Assembly (NCBI GenBank): GCA_009594995.1
Contig: VOPR01000006.1
Span: 141,570 to 205,569 of the forward strand
DNA: 64,000 bases
Source of the DNA: Nitrospira sp.
GTDB taxonomy: Bacteria; Nitrospirota; Nitrospiria; Nitrospirales; Nitrospiraceae
Direction: 5' to 3'
The notes beneath the pieces were generated by a model. It did not search any database. It was not told where the DNA came from and saw only the letters and a program-made list of their open reading frames with translations. Position 1 is the first letter of the stretch, and each line of letters begins with the position of its first letter. The position numbers were made by a program, and so were the translations under genes. Shown one piece after another: positions 24,361-33,882 of this stretch.

Positions 24361-25680
24361 TTGTTAAAGGATAAGGCTGCGCTCATGACGCTGGCCATTT
24401 TTGCGTGCGGGTATGCGGTGTTGTGGGTGACGGGCGTGACCAGCACGGGGGATCTGCTGGGTGATCTGATCGTCGGGTATCTCCTGGCCTGGGGGCTCTA
24501 TGCATTGGTGTCGGATCTCCCGCGCGGAGAGATCCGTACGAGATTTATTCTGATGACGCTGGTCGGTTCATCCATGCTGGGAATGGCTGAATTGCTCGGT
24601 GTGGCGGGACTCATCAACTACCAAACGCTGTTGGGGACCCAGGGCCGGGCCTGGTTTGATCGTCCCGGCTATGTGCGCGATGCCGAGCTTGGATATCGGC
24701 ATGAGGCACACTATCAGGCTCGAGGGTCATTTGTTCGAGGTAATATCGGCGAGGCACTGTGCCTGCCGGCCAATCCTCCGCAGGAATTCGATATTCGGTA
24801 TGACCAGCACGGATTTCGAAATGATGAAGATCTGGATCGAGCCGAAGTCGTGGTCGTCGGCGACTCGTATGTTGAATCCCCGATGTTGTCCAACTCGAGT
24901 CTCTTGACCTCGACGATGAAACGGTTGTCAGGATCCGCTGTTGCGAACCTGGGGATCAGCGGATATGGACCGGAGCAGGAATTGATTGTGCTGAAGCGGT
25001 ATGGGTTGAGCCTGCAGCCCAAGGTGATCGTGTGGACGTTCTTTGAGGGGAACGATCTGTTGCAGTTGGATCCGGAAGGCACGGAAGTAGACCCTGCGCT
25101 GTCGGATGTGAGCATGCCGAGGGACGATTATTGGATGCGATCGCTGACCAGAAATCTGCTCGTTGTCTCAAAGAGAGTGATGAGCGGTTGTGTGCCGAAT
25201 CGCACGTTCTTGCAGTTCCGTGGGCTGTTTCGCGACATGAGCGGAAAGCAGACCGAACTGTATTTCTGGGAGAAGCCCGCAGCCTTGAAGCCGACGGATC
25301 GCCTCCGACTCGAACGGTTGCGATCAATTTTGGCTGAAGCGCATGAATTGTCCCGGCAACAGGGCGTCCGCTTCGTCGTTGCCTTTGCACCCGTGAAATA
25401 TCGGGTTCATCGAGGGCTGGAAAATTTTGAGCCGTCCACGCCGGAGATGAGGGAGTGGCCGGTCAATGATTTGCCGGGGGAACTCGAGTCGATGCTCAAG
25501 GCGATATCTCCCGACATACACTTTATAGACCTGACGTCCCCGCTGAGAGATGCAGCCGCGGCGGGAGTCCTCACCTATCTGCCCGATGATACACATTGGA
25601 CGGCCGAGGGGCAGCGGGTCGCCGGAGAAGCCATCCACCGGGCGCTCATCGATCTGAATCCTCAATTTGCCAAGCAGTGA
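24361..25680 (+). CDS. Membrane-anchored SGNH/GDSL hydrolase-like protein
   Basis: A 439-residue protein with three N-terminal transmembrane segments in the first 95 residues, then a soluble SGNH domain. 'VVVVGDSYVES' has the nucleophile-type GDS, and 'ANLGISGYGPEQEL', 'IVWTFFEGNDL' and the C-terminal 'LPDDTHWTAEGQ' provide the Gly, Asn and Asp-x-x-His blocks. It resembles AlgJ/AlgX-like O-acetyl transfer or esterase proteins acting on surface glycans. TTG 24361 is preferred because GAAGGAGG stands just upstream; an in-frame GTG at 24346 is less well placed. Confidence 0.7.
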   Translation: MLKDKAALMTLAIFACGYAVLWVTGVTSTGDLLGDLIVGYLLAWGLYALVSDLPRGEIRTRFILMTLVGSSMLGMAELLGVAGLINYQTLLGTQGRAWFDRPGYVRDAELGYRHEAHYQARGSFVRGNIGEALCLPANPPQEFDIRYDQHGFRNDEDLDRAEVVVVGDSYVESPMLSNSSLLTSTMKRLSGSAVANLGISGYGPEQELIVLKRYGLSLQPKVIVWTFFEGNDLLQLDPEGTEVDPALSDVSMPRDDYWMRSLTRNLLVVSKRVMSGCVPNRTFLQFRGLFRDMSGKQTELYFWEKPAALKPTDRLRLERLRSILAEAHELSRQQGVRFVVAFAPVKYRVHRGLENFEPSTPEMREWPVNDLPGELESMLKAISPDIHFIDLTSPLRDAAAAGVLTYLPDDTHWTAEGQRVAGEAIHRALIDLNPQFAKQ

Positions 25681-25701
25681 CAGAGGCAGATCGTTTCAGT
25701 C

Positions 25702-26508
25702 TCACGGGCCTGGCTCCATGTTCAGCGATTGGAGTGCCGGGTAGAGATCCGGGTGCCGGAACGTATAGCTGAATTGCGCAATGACTTTCTGGTTACGGAT
25801 ACGTTTCCCTGGTTCGCTGTGATCGGCTTGCCGGGGACTGACGATTCCCCATCGCCTGGAGACTTCCGCGCAAATCTCGGCCCAGCGACGGGGGTGACCA
25901 TCGCTGATGTTGTAGCTGTCTCCCGGCTGCCCGCATTTCAATGCCAGCAGGCACAACTGCGCCAGGTCTTCCACATGAATCAAATTGACGAACTTGGTCG
26001 AGGGGCCGACCCGCCCTTGGCGAATCCACTGGACCGGGTTGCGATTGGGGCCATAGATGCCGGCCACTCGCAGGATGATGCCTCCATGGTGCGTGCGGAG
26101 ATATTCCTCTCCCTGAACGCGTGGGAGATCGACATTGATGACGCTGGTCTCATCAATCCACGGAGGAAGCTCCTGTGCCGTCGGATCGGCCCGGTCATAC
26201 GCCGAGGTGCTGCCTAGAACCACCAGTCTTTGGGAGGGTAAGCAATAATGTCGGGCAAAGAGCTGGACCTGCTCCAGGGGGGTGGCGGGAAACGCCCAGA
26301 TCAAATCGGCCTGCGAAGGCAGGCCGGCCCAACTGGACGGATCCATCAAATCGAACCGAATGCGCGCATCCGGCGCGACATCAGGTAGGCGAGTTTCCGG
26401 ATGGCGGCTGCTGGCCAGGATGGGCAGGGATTGTTGTTGCGCGAGCTCGTAGATCCAATGGCCGGTATAGCCGGATCCTAAAATGACGATGGGCCGAGGG
26501 ACGGTCAT
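25702..26508 (-). CDS. NAD(P)-dependent epimerase/dehydratase (atypical SDR, YeeZ-like)
   Basis: A 268-residue Rossmann protein that opens with 'PIVILGSGYTGHWIYELA' (GxGxxG). 'VVLGSTSAYD' and 'VINVDLPRVQGEEYLRTHHG' stand where typical SDRs carry the Ser and YxxxK residues, but no YxxxK is visible. 'ILRVAGIYGPNRNPVQWI' and 'FVNLIHVEDLAQLCLLAL' are hallmark extended-SDR motifs. The missing Tyr/Lys places it with atypical YeeZ-like members, perhaps binding NAD(P) without classic redox chemistry. It is convergent with the SGNH-type gene and divergent from the histidine kinase. Confidence 0.8.
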   Translation of the reverse strand: MTVPRPIVILGSGYTGHWIYELAQQQSLPILASSRHPETRLPDVAPDARIRFDLMDPSSWAGLPSQADLIWAFPATPLEQVQLFARHYCLPSQRLVVLGSTSAYDRADPTAQELPPWIDETSVINVDLPRVQGEEYLRTHHGGIILRVAGIYGPNRNPVQWIRQGRVGPSTKFVNLIHVEDLAQLCLLALKCGQPGDSYNISDGHPRRWAEICAEVSRRWGIVSPRQADHSEPGKRIRNQKVIAQFSYTFRHPDLYPALQSLNMEPGP

Positions 26509-26591
26509 CGGCCCATCATACCCGAACCGTGTGATGGTTTGCTGTGGCCGATTGCAGGTTATTGTGGTTCTAGTCTCCGGGCAGAGGCCCG

Positions 26592-26600
26592 TGCTAAAAT
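26592..26600 (+). promoter_or_regulatory. Extended -10 element just before the histidine kinase gene
   Basis: TGCTAAAAT (TGn plus TAAAAT) ends 9 bases before the ATG at 26610, predicting a leader of about 2 bases. No Shine-Dalgarno is present. The same nine bases recur at 38420-38428. Confidence 0.5.
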
Positions 26601-26609
26601 CCGGCCCCG

Positions 26610-27752
26610 ATGGCGCCATTCAATCAACGACTCGACGAAACAGGGTCGCCGGCTATCGGATCGGCCGATGCTCTGGCGTCGCGGCGACAGCATCTCATGG
26701 TCGGCTTGGCCGGCTTGTTGGCCTGTCTCTTTTTTGTGCTGGATCTTCAGTTGCCGCTGGGTGTTGCGAACGCGGTGTTGTACAGCACCGTCGTCCTGCT
26801 GGCGTCCGCCAGCCAATACCGATGGCTGCCTATCGCTGCCGCGATCGCCTGCTCACTCCTGACCATCATTGCCGTTCCGTTCAGTCCGCGTATCCCGGGA
26901 CTTCCGTCCTGGCTTGAATGGGTGAATCATCTGTTCAGCTTGTTCGGGATTTGGGCACCCGTCGTGTTTGTGTATCAGCGGCGTCGCACGGAGTTACTGC
27001 TGAAGGAGAGCAATGAGCGGCTCGAGCGAGGGGTCGAAGCGAGGACGGCGGATTTAGCCGCCAGCCGCCTGGCGTTGGAGCGGAGCGAGGAGCAGTTGCA
27101 TACGCTCACCGGTCGGATTCTGACGGCGCAGGAAGAGGAACGCCGACGGATTGCGCAGGATCTGCACGATGATGTGAACCAGCGTCTGGCGCTCCTCATG
27201 CTGGATCTGCAGACAATCGGGCGTCAAATCGGGTCGTCGCCCTCGGAAGCTCAGGAGAATGTGCGCAATGTGCTGAAGGGGCTGGAGGCACTGTCGGACG
27301 ATGTGCGATTTATGGCCTATCGCTTCCATCCTTCCATTCTTGATGATCTGGGTTTGAAGGCGGCCTTGCAGCGATTGTTGGATGATTTTTCCACTCGAAC
27401 TGGTGTGAAGGCGCTGTTTGTGCACCAACCGCTCGACCACCAACTCGGCAAGACTGCTTCGACGGCCTTGTATCGGGTCGTGCAGGAGAGCCTGTCCAAC
27501 ATCGCTCGTCATGCGAAGGCGACCCGGGTGGAGGTGGAGGTCACGCTCGAAGAAGAGGGCGTGGTCGTGGTCGTGCGCGATGACGGCAAGGGGTTCGATC
27601 AGCTGACGGTCGACAGGGGAGAAGGCGGGCTTGGTCTGCTGAATATGCGCGAGCGTCTCCTGTCGGTGCAGGGAACGTGTGAAGTGGAGTCAATTCCGGG
27701 GAGGGGAACAACCGTGTCGATGTATGTACCGCTTGCGCGGGTGGCGATATGA
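26610..27752 (+). CDS. NarL-type membrane sensor histidine kinase
   Basis: A 380-residue kinase with four hydrophobic N-terminal helices (residues about 28-125) and almost no periplasmic loop, so the signal is probably sensed in the membrane. A coiled coil follows, then HisKA_3 with 'RRRIAQDLHDDVNQRLALL' (His186) and an HATPase domain ('RDDGKGF', 'GGLGLLNMRERLLSVQG'). It should phosphorylate the regulator encoded next, which overlaps it by four bases (ATGA). Confidence 0.9.
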   Translation: MAPFNQRLDETGSPAIGSADALASRRQHLMVGLAGLLACLFFVLDLQLPLGVANAVLYSTVVLLASASQYRWLPIAAAIACSLLTIIAVPFSPRIPGLPSWLEWVNHLFSLFGIWAPVVFVYQRRRTELLLKESNERLERGVEARTADLAASRLALERSEEQLHTLTGRILTAQEEERRRIAQDLHDDVNQRLALLMLDLQTIGRQIGSSPSEAQENVRNVLKGLEALSDDVRFMAYRFHPSILDDLGLKAALQRLLDDFSTRTGVKALFVHQPLDHQLGKTASTALYRVVQESLSNIARHAKATRVEVEVTLEEEGVVVVVRDDGKGFDQLTVDRGEGGLGLLNMRERLLSVQGTCEVESIPGRGTTVSMYVPLARVAI

Positions 27753-28393
27753 CGCTGCCGCGGGTGTTGCTGGCAGACGATCACACGCTGGTATTGGAGG
27801 GCTTTCGGCGCTTGCTGGATGACCAGTGCGAGCTGGTCGGGACCGTTTCAGACGGGCGCGCGCTGCTGGAGGCCGTACCGGAGGTGAAGCCGGATATTGT
27901 GATTCTCGATATTTCGATGCCCGTGCTGAACGGGATCGATGCCGCCCGTGTCTTGAAGGTCAAGTTTCCTCAGGTCAAAGTGGTGTTTATCACGATGCAC
28001 GCCGATCCGGCCTATGTGCGGGCGGCGTTCGAGGCCGGTGCCTCCGCGTATCTGCTCAAACGCTGCGTGGGTGAGGAATTGGCCCAGGCCATCCGGGCTG
28101 TACGGAGCGGCAATTTCTACGTGACTCCCCTGGTGACCAAAGAAGTGGTGGAAAGCATGTTGCGAGGGATTGACGGCGGGGCACCCGCCGGCCCGGAACT
28201 CACCACCCGTCAACGCGAAGTCCTGCAGCTCCTGGCCGAGGGGCATACGGTGAAGGATATCGCCGGGACTCTCAAGATTTCTCCCCGCACCGTTGAGTTC
28301 CATAAAGGGCAAATCATGGAGCAACTCAACCTGCATACGACGGTCGAACTCGTCAAATACGCCTTGGCGCAGGGTCTCACCAGCCAAACCTAA
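27749..28393 (+). CDS. NarL/LuxR-family response regulator
   Basis: A 214-residue regulator. The receiver has the acidic pair D10/D11, phosphoacceptor D54 in 'DIVILDISMPVLNG', and 'LLKRC' with the conserved lysine. The C-terminal LuxR helix-turn-helix is 'LTTRQREVLQLLAEGHTVKD' followed by 'ISPRTVEFHKGQIM'. It is the partner of the kinase just upstream. Targets are unknown; the receiver-only gene about 150 bases downstream is a candidate for the same circuit. Confidence 0.93.
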   Translation: MTLPRVLLADDHTLVLEGFRRLLDDQCELVGTVSDGRALLEAVPEVKPDIVILDISMPVLNGIDAARVLKVKFPQVKVVFITMHADPAYVRAAFEAGASAYLLKRCVGEELAQAIRAVRSGNFYVTPLVTKEVVESMLRGIDGGAPAGPELTTRQREVLQLLAEGHTVKDIAGTLKISPRTVEFHKGQIMEQLNLHTTVELVKYALAQGLTSQT

Positions 28394-28426
28394 CAATCTT
28401 CCTCATTGTGCCTGTCCTGCCCCATC

Positions 28427-28460
28427 AAACATACTAGTACTTAAGCTGGTATGTTTTTTA
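28427..28460 (+). terminator. Rho-independent terminator after the two-component pair
   Basis: AAACATACTAG (28427-28437) pairs with CTGGTATGTTT (28446-28456), with one G-U pair and an 8-base loop, followed by a T-run. It closes the kinase/regulator operon. Confidence 0.7.
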
Positions 28461-28547
28461 TAATTCCACTCGTTCTGTTACGCGTGTGGTTTTCCCTTCA
28501 CTTGCCTACTATACGCATCCTTTTTCTAAGCAGTGACTCGTAGGACA

Positions 28548-28979
28548 ATGAGAAAAAAGATTTCACGTCCCCGTGTGCTTATAGGCGATTCATCCCGGGC
28601 TATGCTGGCATTTCTGGAGATTCTCCTCGAATCTCACTTTGATGTCATCGCGTCTGAAACCGAGGGGGAAGCCCTGGTTTTAACGGCGAAACGTCTTACC
28701 CCGGATTTGGTCATCCTGGATTTTTCGCTTTCATTTCTCGACGGGTTGTCGGCTGGTCGCCAACTCCATGAGGCGGTGCCGAACAGCAAGGTCGTCTTTT
28801 TTTCTTCACACGAAGATCCGGCCTATGTGACCGCAGCCTTTGAGGTGGGGGCGATGGGATATCTGGTCAAACACATGACCGTTGATCCTGGACATTACTT
28901 GCGACGGGTATTGGATGGCGAACGGGTTTGTTGTCCGGATGATTTGCATAAGCGGACGGGCCGAACGAAGAAAAAGTGA
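28548..28979 (+). CDS. Receiver-only response regulator-like protein
   Basis: A 143-residue single receiver domain with phosphoacceptor D58 ('DLVILDFSLSFLDG'), 'VVFFSSHEDPAYV' and 'GYLVKHM' holding the conserved lysine. The usual acidic pair near the N-terminus is reduced to one residue ('LIGDSS', D14), so metal binding may be weaker. No output domain is present. 'HEDPAYVTAAFE' closely matches the regulator encoded upstream ('HADPAYVRAAFE'), which suggests a duplication of that receiver. The start is ATG 28548 or GTG 28533. The zinc-module gene follows. Confidence 0.8.
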   Translation: MRKKISRPRVLIGDSSRAMLAFLEILLESHFDVIASETEGEALVLTAKRLTPDLVILDFSLSFLDGLSAGRQLHEAVPNSKVVFFSSHEDPAYVTAAFEVGAMGYLVKHMTVDPGHYLRRVLDGERVCCPDDLHKRTGRTKKK

Positions 28980-29028
28980 TCCCCGCCTGTCAGCGGAGGA
29001 ATCGGATTCGCGCAAAAGGAGACCGACG

Positions 29029-29238
29029 ATGGTTCGAGTCGTACCGATGTGTGAGTTGTGCCGCCGGGTTCGTGACGACGGGTCTGCCGCACGAGGCACA
29101 AATGGTTGGATCGATTTTCCCAGTTATCTGGCGCGGCATGTCGTCTCGCCGTCCCAAGTCCGGTTCTCGAAAAATTGCTGTAGTGAGTGCCGCTTGTCGT
29201 ACGACATCTTGAAGACGTACGGAGGTGCATTGATGTAG
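29029..29238 (+). CDS. Free-standing zinc-knuckle module (type usually fused to receiver domains)
   Basis: A 69-residue protein with C8xxC11 in 'MCELCRRVRDDGSA' and C50-C51xxC54 in 'FSKNCCSECRL', linked by about 38 residues. The pattern 'C..C..(I/V)RDD...W........' then 'FS...C..C' matches a short module commonly found at the C-terminus of response regulators and PAS proteins. Here it is a separate gene 50 bases after a receiver-only protein, so the two may form a split version. AAGGAG with good spacing supports the ATG at 29029. Function is unknown; zinc binding is inferred from the cysteines. Confidence 0.65.
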   Translation: MVRVVPMCELCRRVRDDGSAARGTNGWIDFPSYLARHVVSPSQVRFSKNCCSECRLSYDILKTYGGALM

Positions 29239-29421
29239 GGGGTATCTAGGCAGGCCCTGTTCCATGAGCGGGGTGCTGGGATCCCTTGTGGCGGAACCAG
29301 CGCCGCTCTATTCCAATCCATTCTCCTCGTCCCATGCAGGTTCGCGCGGCTCATGGCCACGGACCTTCGCCCTTCGTGCTCTCCTTGACCAGTCGTCGCA
29401 CATTCTTTGTCTTTCCGGTTG

Positions 29422-29430
29422 TGCTACCAT
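29422..29430 (+). promoter_or_regulatory. Extended -10 element 6 bases before the lhr start codon
   Basis: TGCTACCAT (TGn plus TACCAT) ends at 29430 and the ATG is at 29437. No Shine-Dalgarno is visible. The arrangement predicts a leaderless mRNA. Confidence 0.45.
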
Positions 29431-29436
29431 CTCACG

Positions 29437-32400
29437 ATGACGCCGGCGCTGCCGTTTCATCCCATCATTGCCGAGTGGTTCGCGACGAAGTTCGCGGCTG
29501 CCACCGAGGTTCAGTTGCAGGCTTGGCCTGCGATTCAATCCGGGCGTGACCTCCTGATCTCCGCCCCCACCGGGTCCGGCAAGACCCTGGCGGCCTTTCT
29601 CTCCTGCATCGACCGCCTGTTTCAGCAAGCCGTGCACTGCGACCTGCGGGACGAAACCCAGATTCTCTACGTGTCACCGCTCAAAGCCCTCAGCAACGAC
29701 GTCCAAAAAAATCTTCAGCAGCCGCTCACCGAGATCGGCCAGGCCGCTCTGGCGGCCGGGTTCCTGTTGCCGGAACTGCGGGTCGTGGTGCGGACCGGAG
29801 ATACGCCGATGACTGAGCGGCAGCAGATGCTCCGGCGTCCGCCGCATATCCTCATCACCACGCCAGAGTCGCTCTTCATTCTGCTGACGGCCGAGAAAAG
29901 CCGGGCGATGTTGAAGACGGTGCGGACGGTCATTGTGGATGAAATTCATGCTGTCGCTCCGAACAAGCGGGGGGCGCATCTGGCTCTCTCGCTAGAGCGA
30001 GCGGCGGCGCTGGCCGGCGGATCCGTTCAACGGATCGGCCTCTCCGCAACACAACGTCCGATCGAACTGGTGGGGCAGTTTTTGGTGGGGAACCGGCCGT
30101 CGCCTTTCGTGAAGCGGGACGCGGATCTCGGGGACGGGCAAGGATATGAGTCGATTCAACCGGCGGGCGAGGTCCTGATTATCGACGTCGGTCATCGTCG
30201 CGACATGGATCTCGCTGTCGAGGTGCCGAAGGATGAACTCGGGGCCGTCGCAACCAATGCGATTTGGAGTGATGTGTACGATGGGGTTGCGGCATTGGTC
30301 GAGGCGCATCGTTCGACTCTGGTCTTCGTGAATACGCGGCGCCTGGCCGAGCGGGTTTCGCACTACTTAGAGGAACGACTGCGCCATCTGGGCGAAGGCG
30401 TCGTCGCGGCCCATCATGGGAGCTTGTCGCGGGAGATTCGCCTGTCTGCGGAGGACCGGTTGAAGACCGGCGCGGTGCGAGTGGTGGTGGCGACGGCCTC
30501 GCTGGAACTCGGCATCGATGTGGGGACGGTGGATCTCGTCTGCCAGATCGGGTCACCCCGGTCGATCGCCACCTGTCTCCAGCGTATCGGCCGTGCCGGC
30601 CACTGGGTTCACGCGATTCCCAAAGGCCGCCTCTTCGCCACCACGCGCGACGAACTGATCGAATGCGCCGCCTTGATCCGGGCGATCCGCTCCGGGGTGT
30701 TGGACCACATCGACGTGCCGTCTGCGCCGTTGGACGTTCTCGCGCAGCAGATTGTGGCCGCGGCCGCCACGCAGGCGTGGGATGAGACGGAATTGTATGA
30801 ACTGTGCCGGCGGGCCATGCCCTATCGTGATCTGACCCGCGCGACGTTCGACAGCGTGGTGAAGATGCTCGTCGACGGGTATGTCACCAGCCGGGGCCGG
30901 AGTCGAGCCTATCTACATCATGACGGCATCAATCACCGTATTCGGGGTCGTCGCGGAGCCAGACTGGCCGCCATCACCTCCGGCGGTGCGATTCCCGATA
31001 CGGCCAACTATGCGGTCATTGCGGAGCCGGATGGCACAGTCGTGGGATCGGTGGATGAGGACTTCGCCGTGGAGAGCCTGGCGGGAGACATCATCCTGCT
31101 GGGGAATACATCCTGGCGCATCAAAGGTGTCGAAACCGGCAAGATGCGCGTCGAGGATGCGCAGGGCGCTCCACCGACCATTCCGTTCTGGCGCGGAGAA
31201 GCGCCGGCGCGAACGGCGGATTTGTCTGCGGAGGTGGCGCGCCTTAGAGCCGACCTCGATCTTCGCCTCGACGCGGGTGAGCCCGCGTCCACGACTCATG
31301 CGTTACCTGTGCAGTGGCTCAGGCAGGAATGTGGGCTTGACCAGCGGGGAGCGCAACAGGCGGTCGAATATATCCTGGCGGGCAAGGCGGTGCTGGGGAC
31401 GGTCCCGACGCAGCAGACCATCGTCGCGGAGCGTTTCTTTGACGAGAGCGGGGGAATGCAGCTGGTGATCCACGCGCCGTTCGGCGGGAGAGTGAATCGG
31501 GCCTGGGGACTGGCCTTGCGGAAGCGCTTTTGCGTGACCTTCGATTTTGAACTGCAGGCCGCCGCGACGGACGAGGGCATTGTCTTGTCGTTGGGAGAAA
31601 AACACAGTTTCCCTCTCGAGACGGTGTTTGCATTTCTAAACGTCAACACCTTGCGCGAGGTGCTCACGCAGGCCGTGCTGCAGGCTCCGATGTTCATGAC
31701 GCGCTGGCGCTGGAACGTGTCGCGAGCCCTGGCGTTGCTCCGGTTCATCGGAGGAAAACGGGTGCCGCCCCAGATTCAACGGATGCGCGCCGAAGATCTC
31801 CTCGCTGCGGTGTTTCCCGATGCGATTGCCTGTCAGGATAATTTTCAAGGAGAGCGAACGGTCCGGCAGATTCCCGACCATCCGCTGGCGCAGGAGACGA
31901 TCCGGGATTGTTTGACGGAGGCGATGGATCTTGACGGGTTGATCGCCGTGCTGAAAAAAATCGAGTCCGGTACGATCACCTGTGTCGCGGTCGATACGCC
32001 GATGCCCTCGGCCTTCTGCCATGAAATCTTGAACGCCAATCCCTATGCCTTCCTCGATGATGCGCCGCTGGAAGAACGACGGGCGCGGGCGGTGGATATG
32101 CGGCGCAGTTTGCCGCCTGAACTGGCGGGTGGCATGGGCGCGCTGGATCAATCGGCCATCGATCAGGTTGTGGAGGAATCCTGGCCGGTGGTGCGCGATG
32201 CGGAGGAATTTCATGATGCGCTGTTGTCGTTGGGCTGGGTACCCTGCGAGCGAATGCCAGGCTGGGACTTGCTGGTGCCGGCGTTGGCGGCGGCCGGTCG
32301 CGTGGCGACCCTCTGGCAGGGGGAGACGAAACTGGGATGGTTGGCAGCGGAGTATCGTCATTACGGGTGCCTGTTGTTTCCCGATGCGCGAATCGATCCG

Positions 32401-33882
32401 GCGACCGGCCCGGTTGAATCGACAGAACAGGTGGAGCAGGAAGAGGTCCTGAACCGTGTCGTGCTGGGATGGATGGAGAGTATCGGCCCGACGACGGCCG
32501 GGGAACTCTCACAGACCCTGCATCTGCCTGAGTCCGACATTCAGTCTACGTTTCTGCGACTCGAATCCCAAGGCCATCTGCTCCGTGGCCAATTCCGCCA
32601 GGCGCTGAGTGCGAGATCTGAAACACGAGACCCATCGGTTGACCCGTCACCGTTCACGTCGCACGAGTTTTGTCATCGTCGCCTGTTGGCCAGGATTCAC
32701 CGGTTGACGATCGGGCGGCTGCGCAAGGAAATCGAACCGGTCACGGCCGCCGAGTTCGTGCGGTTCCTGTTTCAGTGGCAACATGCGGCACCCGGCGCGC
32801 GTCTACACGGGGAGGCGGGACTCCTTGAAGTCGTCAAACAACTCGGTGGATTTGAGGCTGCGGCCTCGGCCTGGGAATCACAGATCCTGCGCGTTCGCAT
32901 GGCCAAGTATCAGCCCGAGTGGCTCGATCGGCTCTGTTTGAGTGGGGCGCTGATGTGGGGTCGACTGACGCCGCATCCCCGTCTGATGCAGGAACTGAAT
33001 CCTGTCCAGGGACGTCGCGTGATTCCGACCCGAGTCGCGCCCGTCGGCATCTTTGCACGTGAAGATGGGCCGGTCTTGCTGGCGGCGGCCGGTGAGGAGT
33101 TGGCGCGTCTCGATCTGTCCGCGCGCCTGAGTGGTTCGGCGCAAGCCATTCGACATTGCCTGCAGGCGCGAGGGGCGAGTTTTTTTAGCGAGTTATTGCA
33201 CGGGACGCGGTTGCTGGCCTCCGAGGTGGAAGACGGGTTGTGGGAACTTGTCGCGGCTGGCCTGGTGACGGCCGACGGGTTTGACAATCTGCGTTCCCTG
33301 ATCGATCCAAAGCGGCGGCGCGCGGAGGCGTCGGATCGAGGTCGTCGACCGCGCCATGTGGGTGGACGCTGGTCGTTGCTGCGACCGATTGAAACTCATC
33401 AGTCCGCAACCACCGGTTCTCAGCAGTCGAACGGCTCCCCCGCGACCGAGCACCTGGCCCGGCAATTGTTGCAACGGTATGGCGTGGTGTTTCGGGATCT
33501 GCTGGCTCGCGAGTCCATTGTATCGTCCTGGCGCGATCTGTTGGTTTGCTATCGGCGGCTTGAATTGACGGGAGAGATCCGCGGCGGACGTTTTGTGAGC
33601 GGATTTACTGGAGAGCAGTTTGCGTTGCCGGAGGCGTTGGAATCGCTACGGGCCTTGAAAAAGCGGCCGGGTGGCGGCGTTCAGCAGGAGATCAAACTAT
33701 CCGCTGCCGATCCGCTGAACCTGGCCGGAGTAATTCTCCCTGGACCGCGTATCGCGGCCGTGCCCTCGAATTTCGTCGTCTTCCGAGACGGCATCGTGGT
33801 TCGCACGGTGACAGGACGCGAGACGAACGACCGGCAGGAGTCGCCGGTCATCGATGTGGCGCAACGGGACGCCCGTTCCTGA
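29437..33882 (+). CDS. lhr: Lhr-family superfamily 2 DNA helicase
   Basis: A 1481-residue helicase. Walker A 'APTGSGKT' ends at residue 50, motif II is DEIH at 168-171, motif III 'SATQRP', and the second RecA domain has 'VVATASLELGIDVGTVDLV' and 'QRIGRAGH'. The Lhr core and DEAD/H-associated regions follow, then a long C-terminal extension as in full-length (Lhr-Large) bacterial Lhr. It translocates on single-stranded DNA and is linked to DNA repair in other bacteria. It is transcribed alone. Residues about 1060-1075 look variable and low in conservation, as a linker would. Confidence 0.92.
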   Translation: MTPALPFHPIIAEWFATKFAAATEVQLQAWPAIQSGRDLLISAPTGSGKTLAAFLSCIDRLFQQAVHCDLRDETQILYVSPLKALSNDVQKNLQQPLTEIGQAALAAGFLLPELRVVVRTGDTPMTERQQMLRRPPHILITTPESLFILLTAEKSRAMLKTVRTVIVDEIHAVAPNKRGAHLALSLERAAALAGGSVQRIGLSATQRPIELVGQFLVGNRPSPFVKRDADLGDGQGYESIQPAGEVLIIDVGHRRDMDLAVEVPKDELGAVATNAIWSDVYDGVAALVEAHRSTLVFVNTRRLAERVSHYLEERLRHLGEGVVAAHHGSLSREIRLSAEDRLKTGAVRVVVATASLELGIDVGTVDLVCQIGSPRSIATCLQRIGRAGHWVHAIPKGRLFATTRDELIECAALIRAIRSGVLDHIDVPSAPLDVLAQQIVAAAATQAWDETELYELCRRAMPYRDLTRATFDSVVKMLVDGYVTSRGRSRAYLHHDGINHRIRGRRGARLAAITSGGAIPDTANYAVIAEPDGTVVGSVDEDFAVESLAGDIILLGNTSWRIKGVETGKMRVEDAQGAPPTIPFWRGEAPARTADLSAEVARLRADLDLRLDAGEPASTTHALPVQWLRQECGLDQRGAQQAVEYILAGKAVLGTVPTQQTIVAERFFDESGGMQLVIHAPFGGRVNRAWGLALRKRFCVTFDFELQAAATDEGIVLSLGEKHSFPLETVFAFLNVNTLREVLTQAVLQAPMFMTRWRWNVSRALALLRFIGGKRVPPQIQRMRAEDLLAAVFPDAIACQDNFQGERTVRQIPDHPLAQETIRDCLTEAMDLDGLIAVLKKIESGTITCVAVDTPMPSAFCHEILNANPYAFLDDAPLEERRARAVDMRRSLPPELAGGMGALDQSAIDQVVEESWPVVRDAEEFHDALLSLGWVPCERMPGWDLLVPALAAAGRVATLWQGETKLGWLAAEYRHYGCLLFPDARIDPATGPVESTEQVEQEEVLNRVVLGWMESIGPTTAGELSQTLHLPESDIQSTFLRLESQGHLLRGQFRQALSARSETRDPSVDPSPFTSHEFCHRRLLARIHRLTIGRLRKEIEPVTAAEFVRFLFQWQHAAPGARLHGEAGLLEVVKQLGGFEAAASAWESQILRVRMAKYQPEWLDRLCLSGALMWGRLTPHPRLMQELNPVQGRRVIPTRVAPVGIFAREDGPVLLAAAGEELARLDLSARLSGSAQAIRHCLQARGASFFSELLHGTRLLASEVEDGLWELVAAGLVTADGFDNLRSLIDPKRRRAEASDRGRRPRHVGGRWSLLRPIETHQSATTGSQQSNGSPATEHLARQLLQRYGVVFRDLLARESIVSSWRDLLVCYRRLELTGEIRGGRFVSGFTGEQFALPEALESLRALKKRPGGGVQQEIKLSAADPLNLAGVILPGPRIAAVPSNFVVFRDGIVVRTVTGRETNDRQESPVIDVAQRDARS

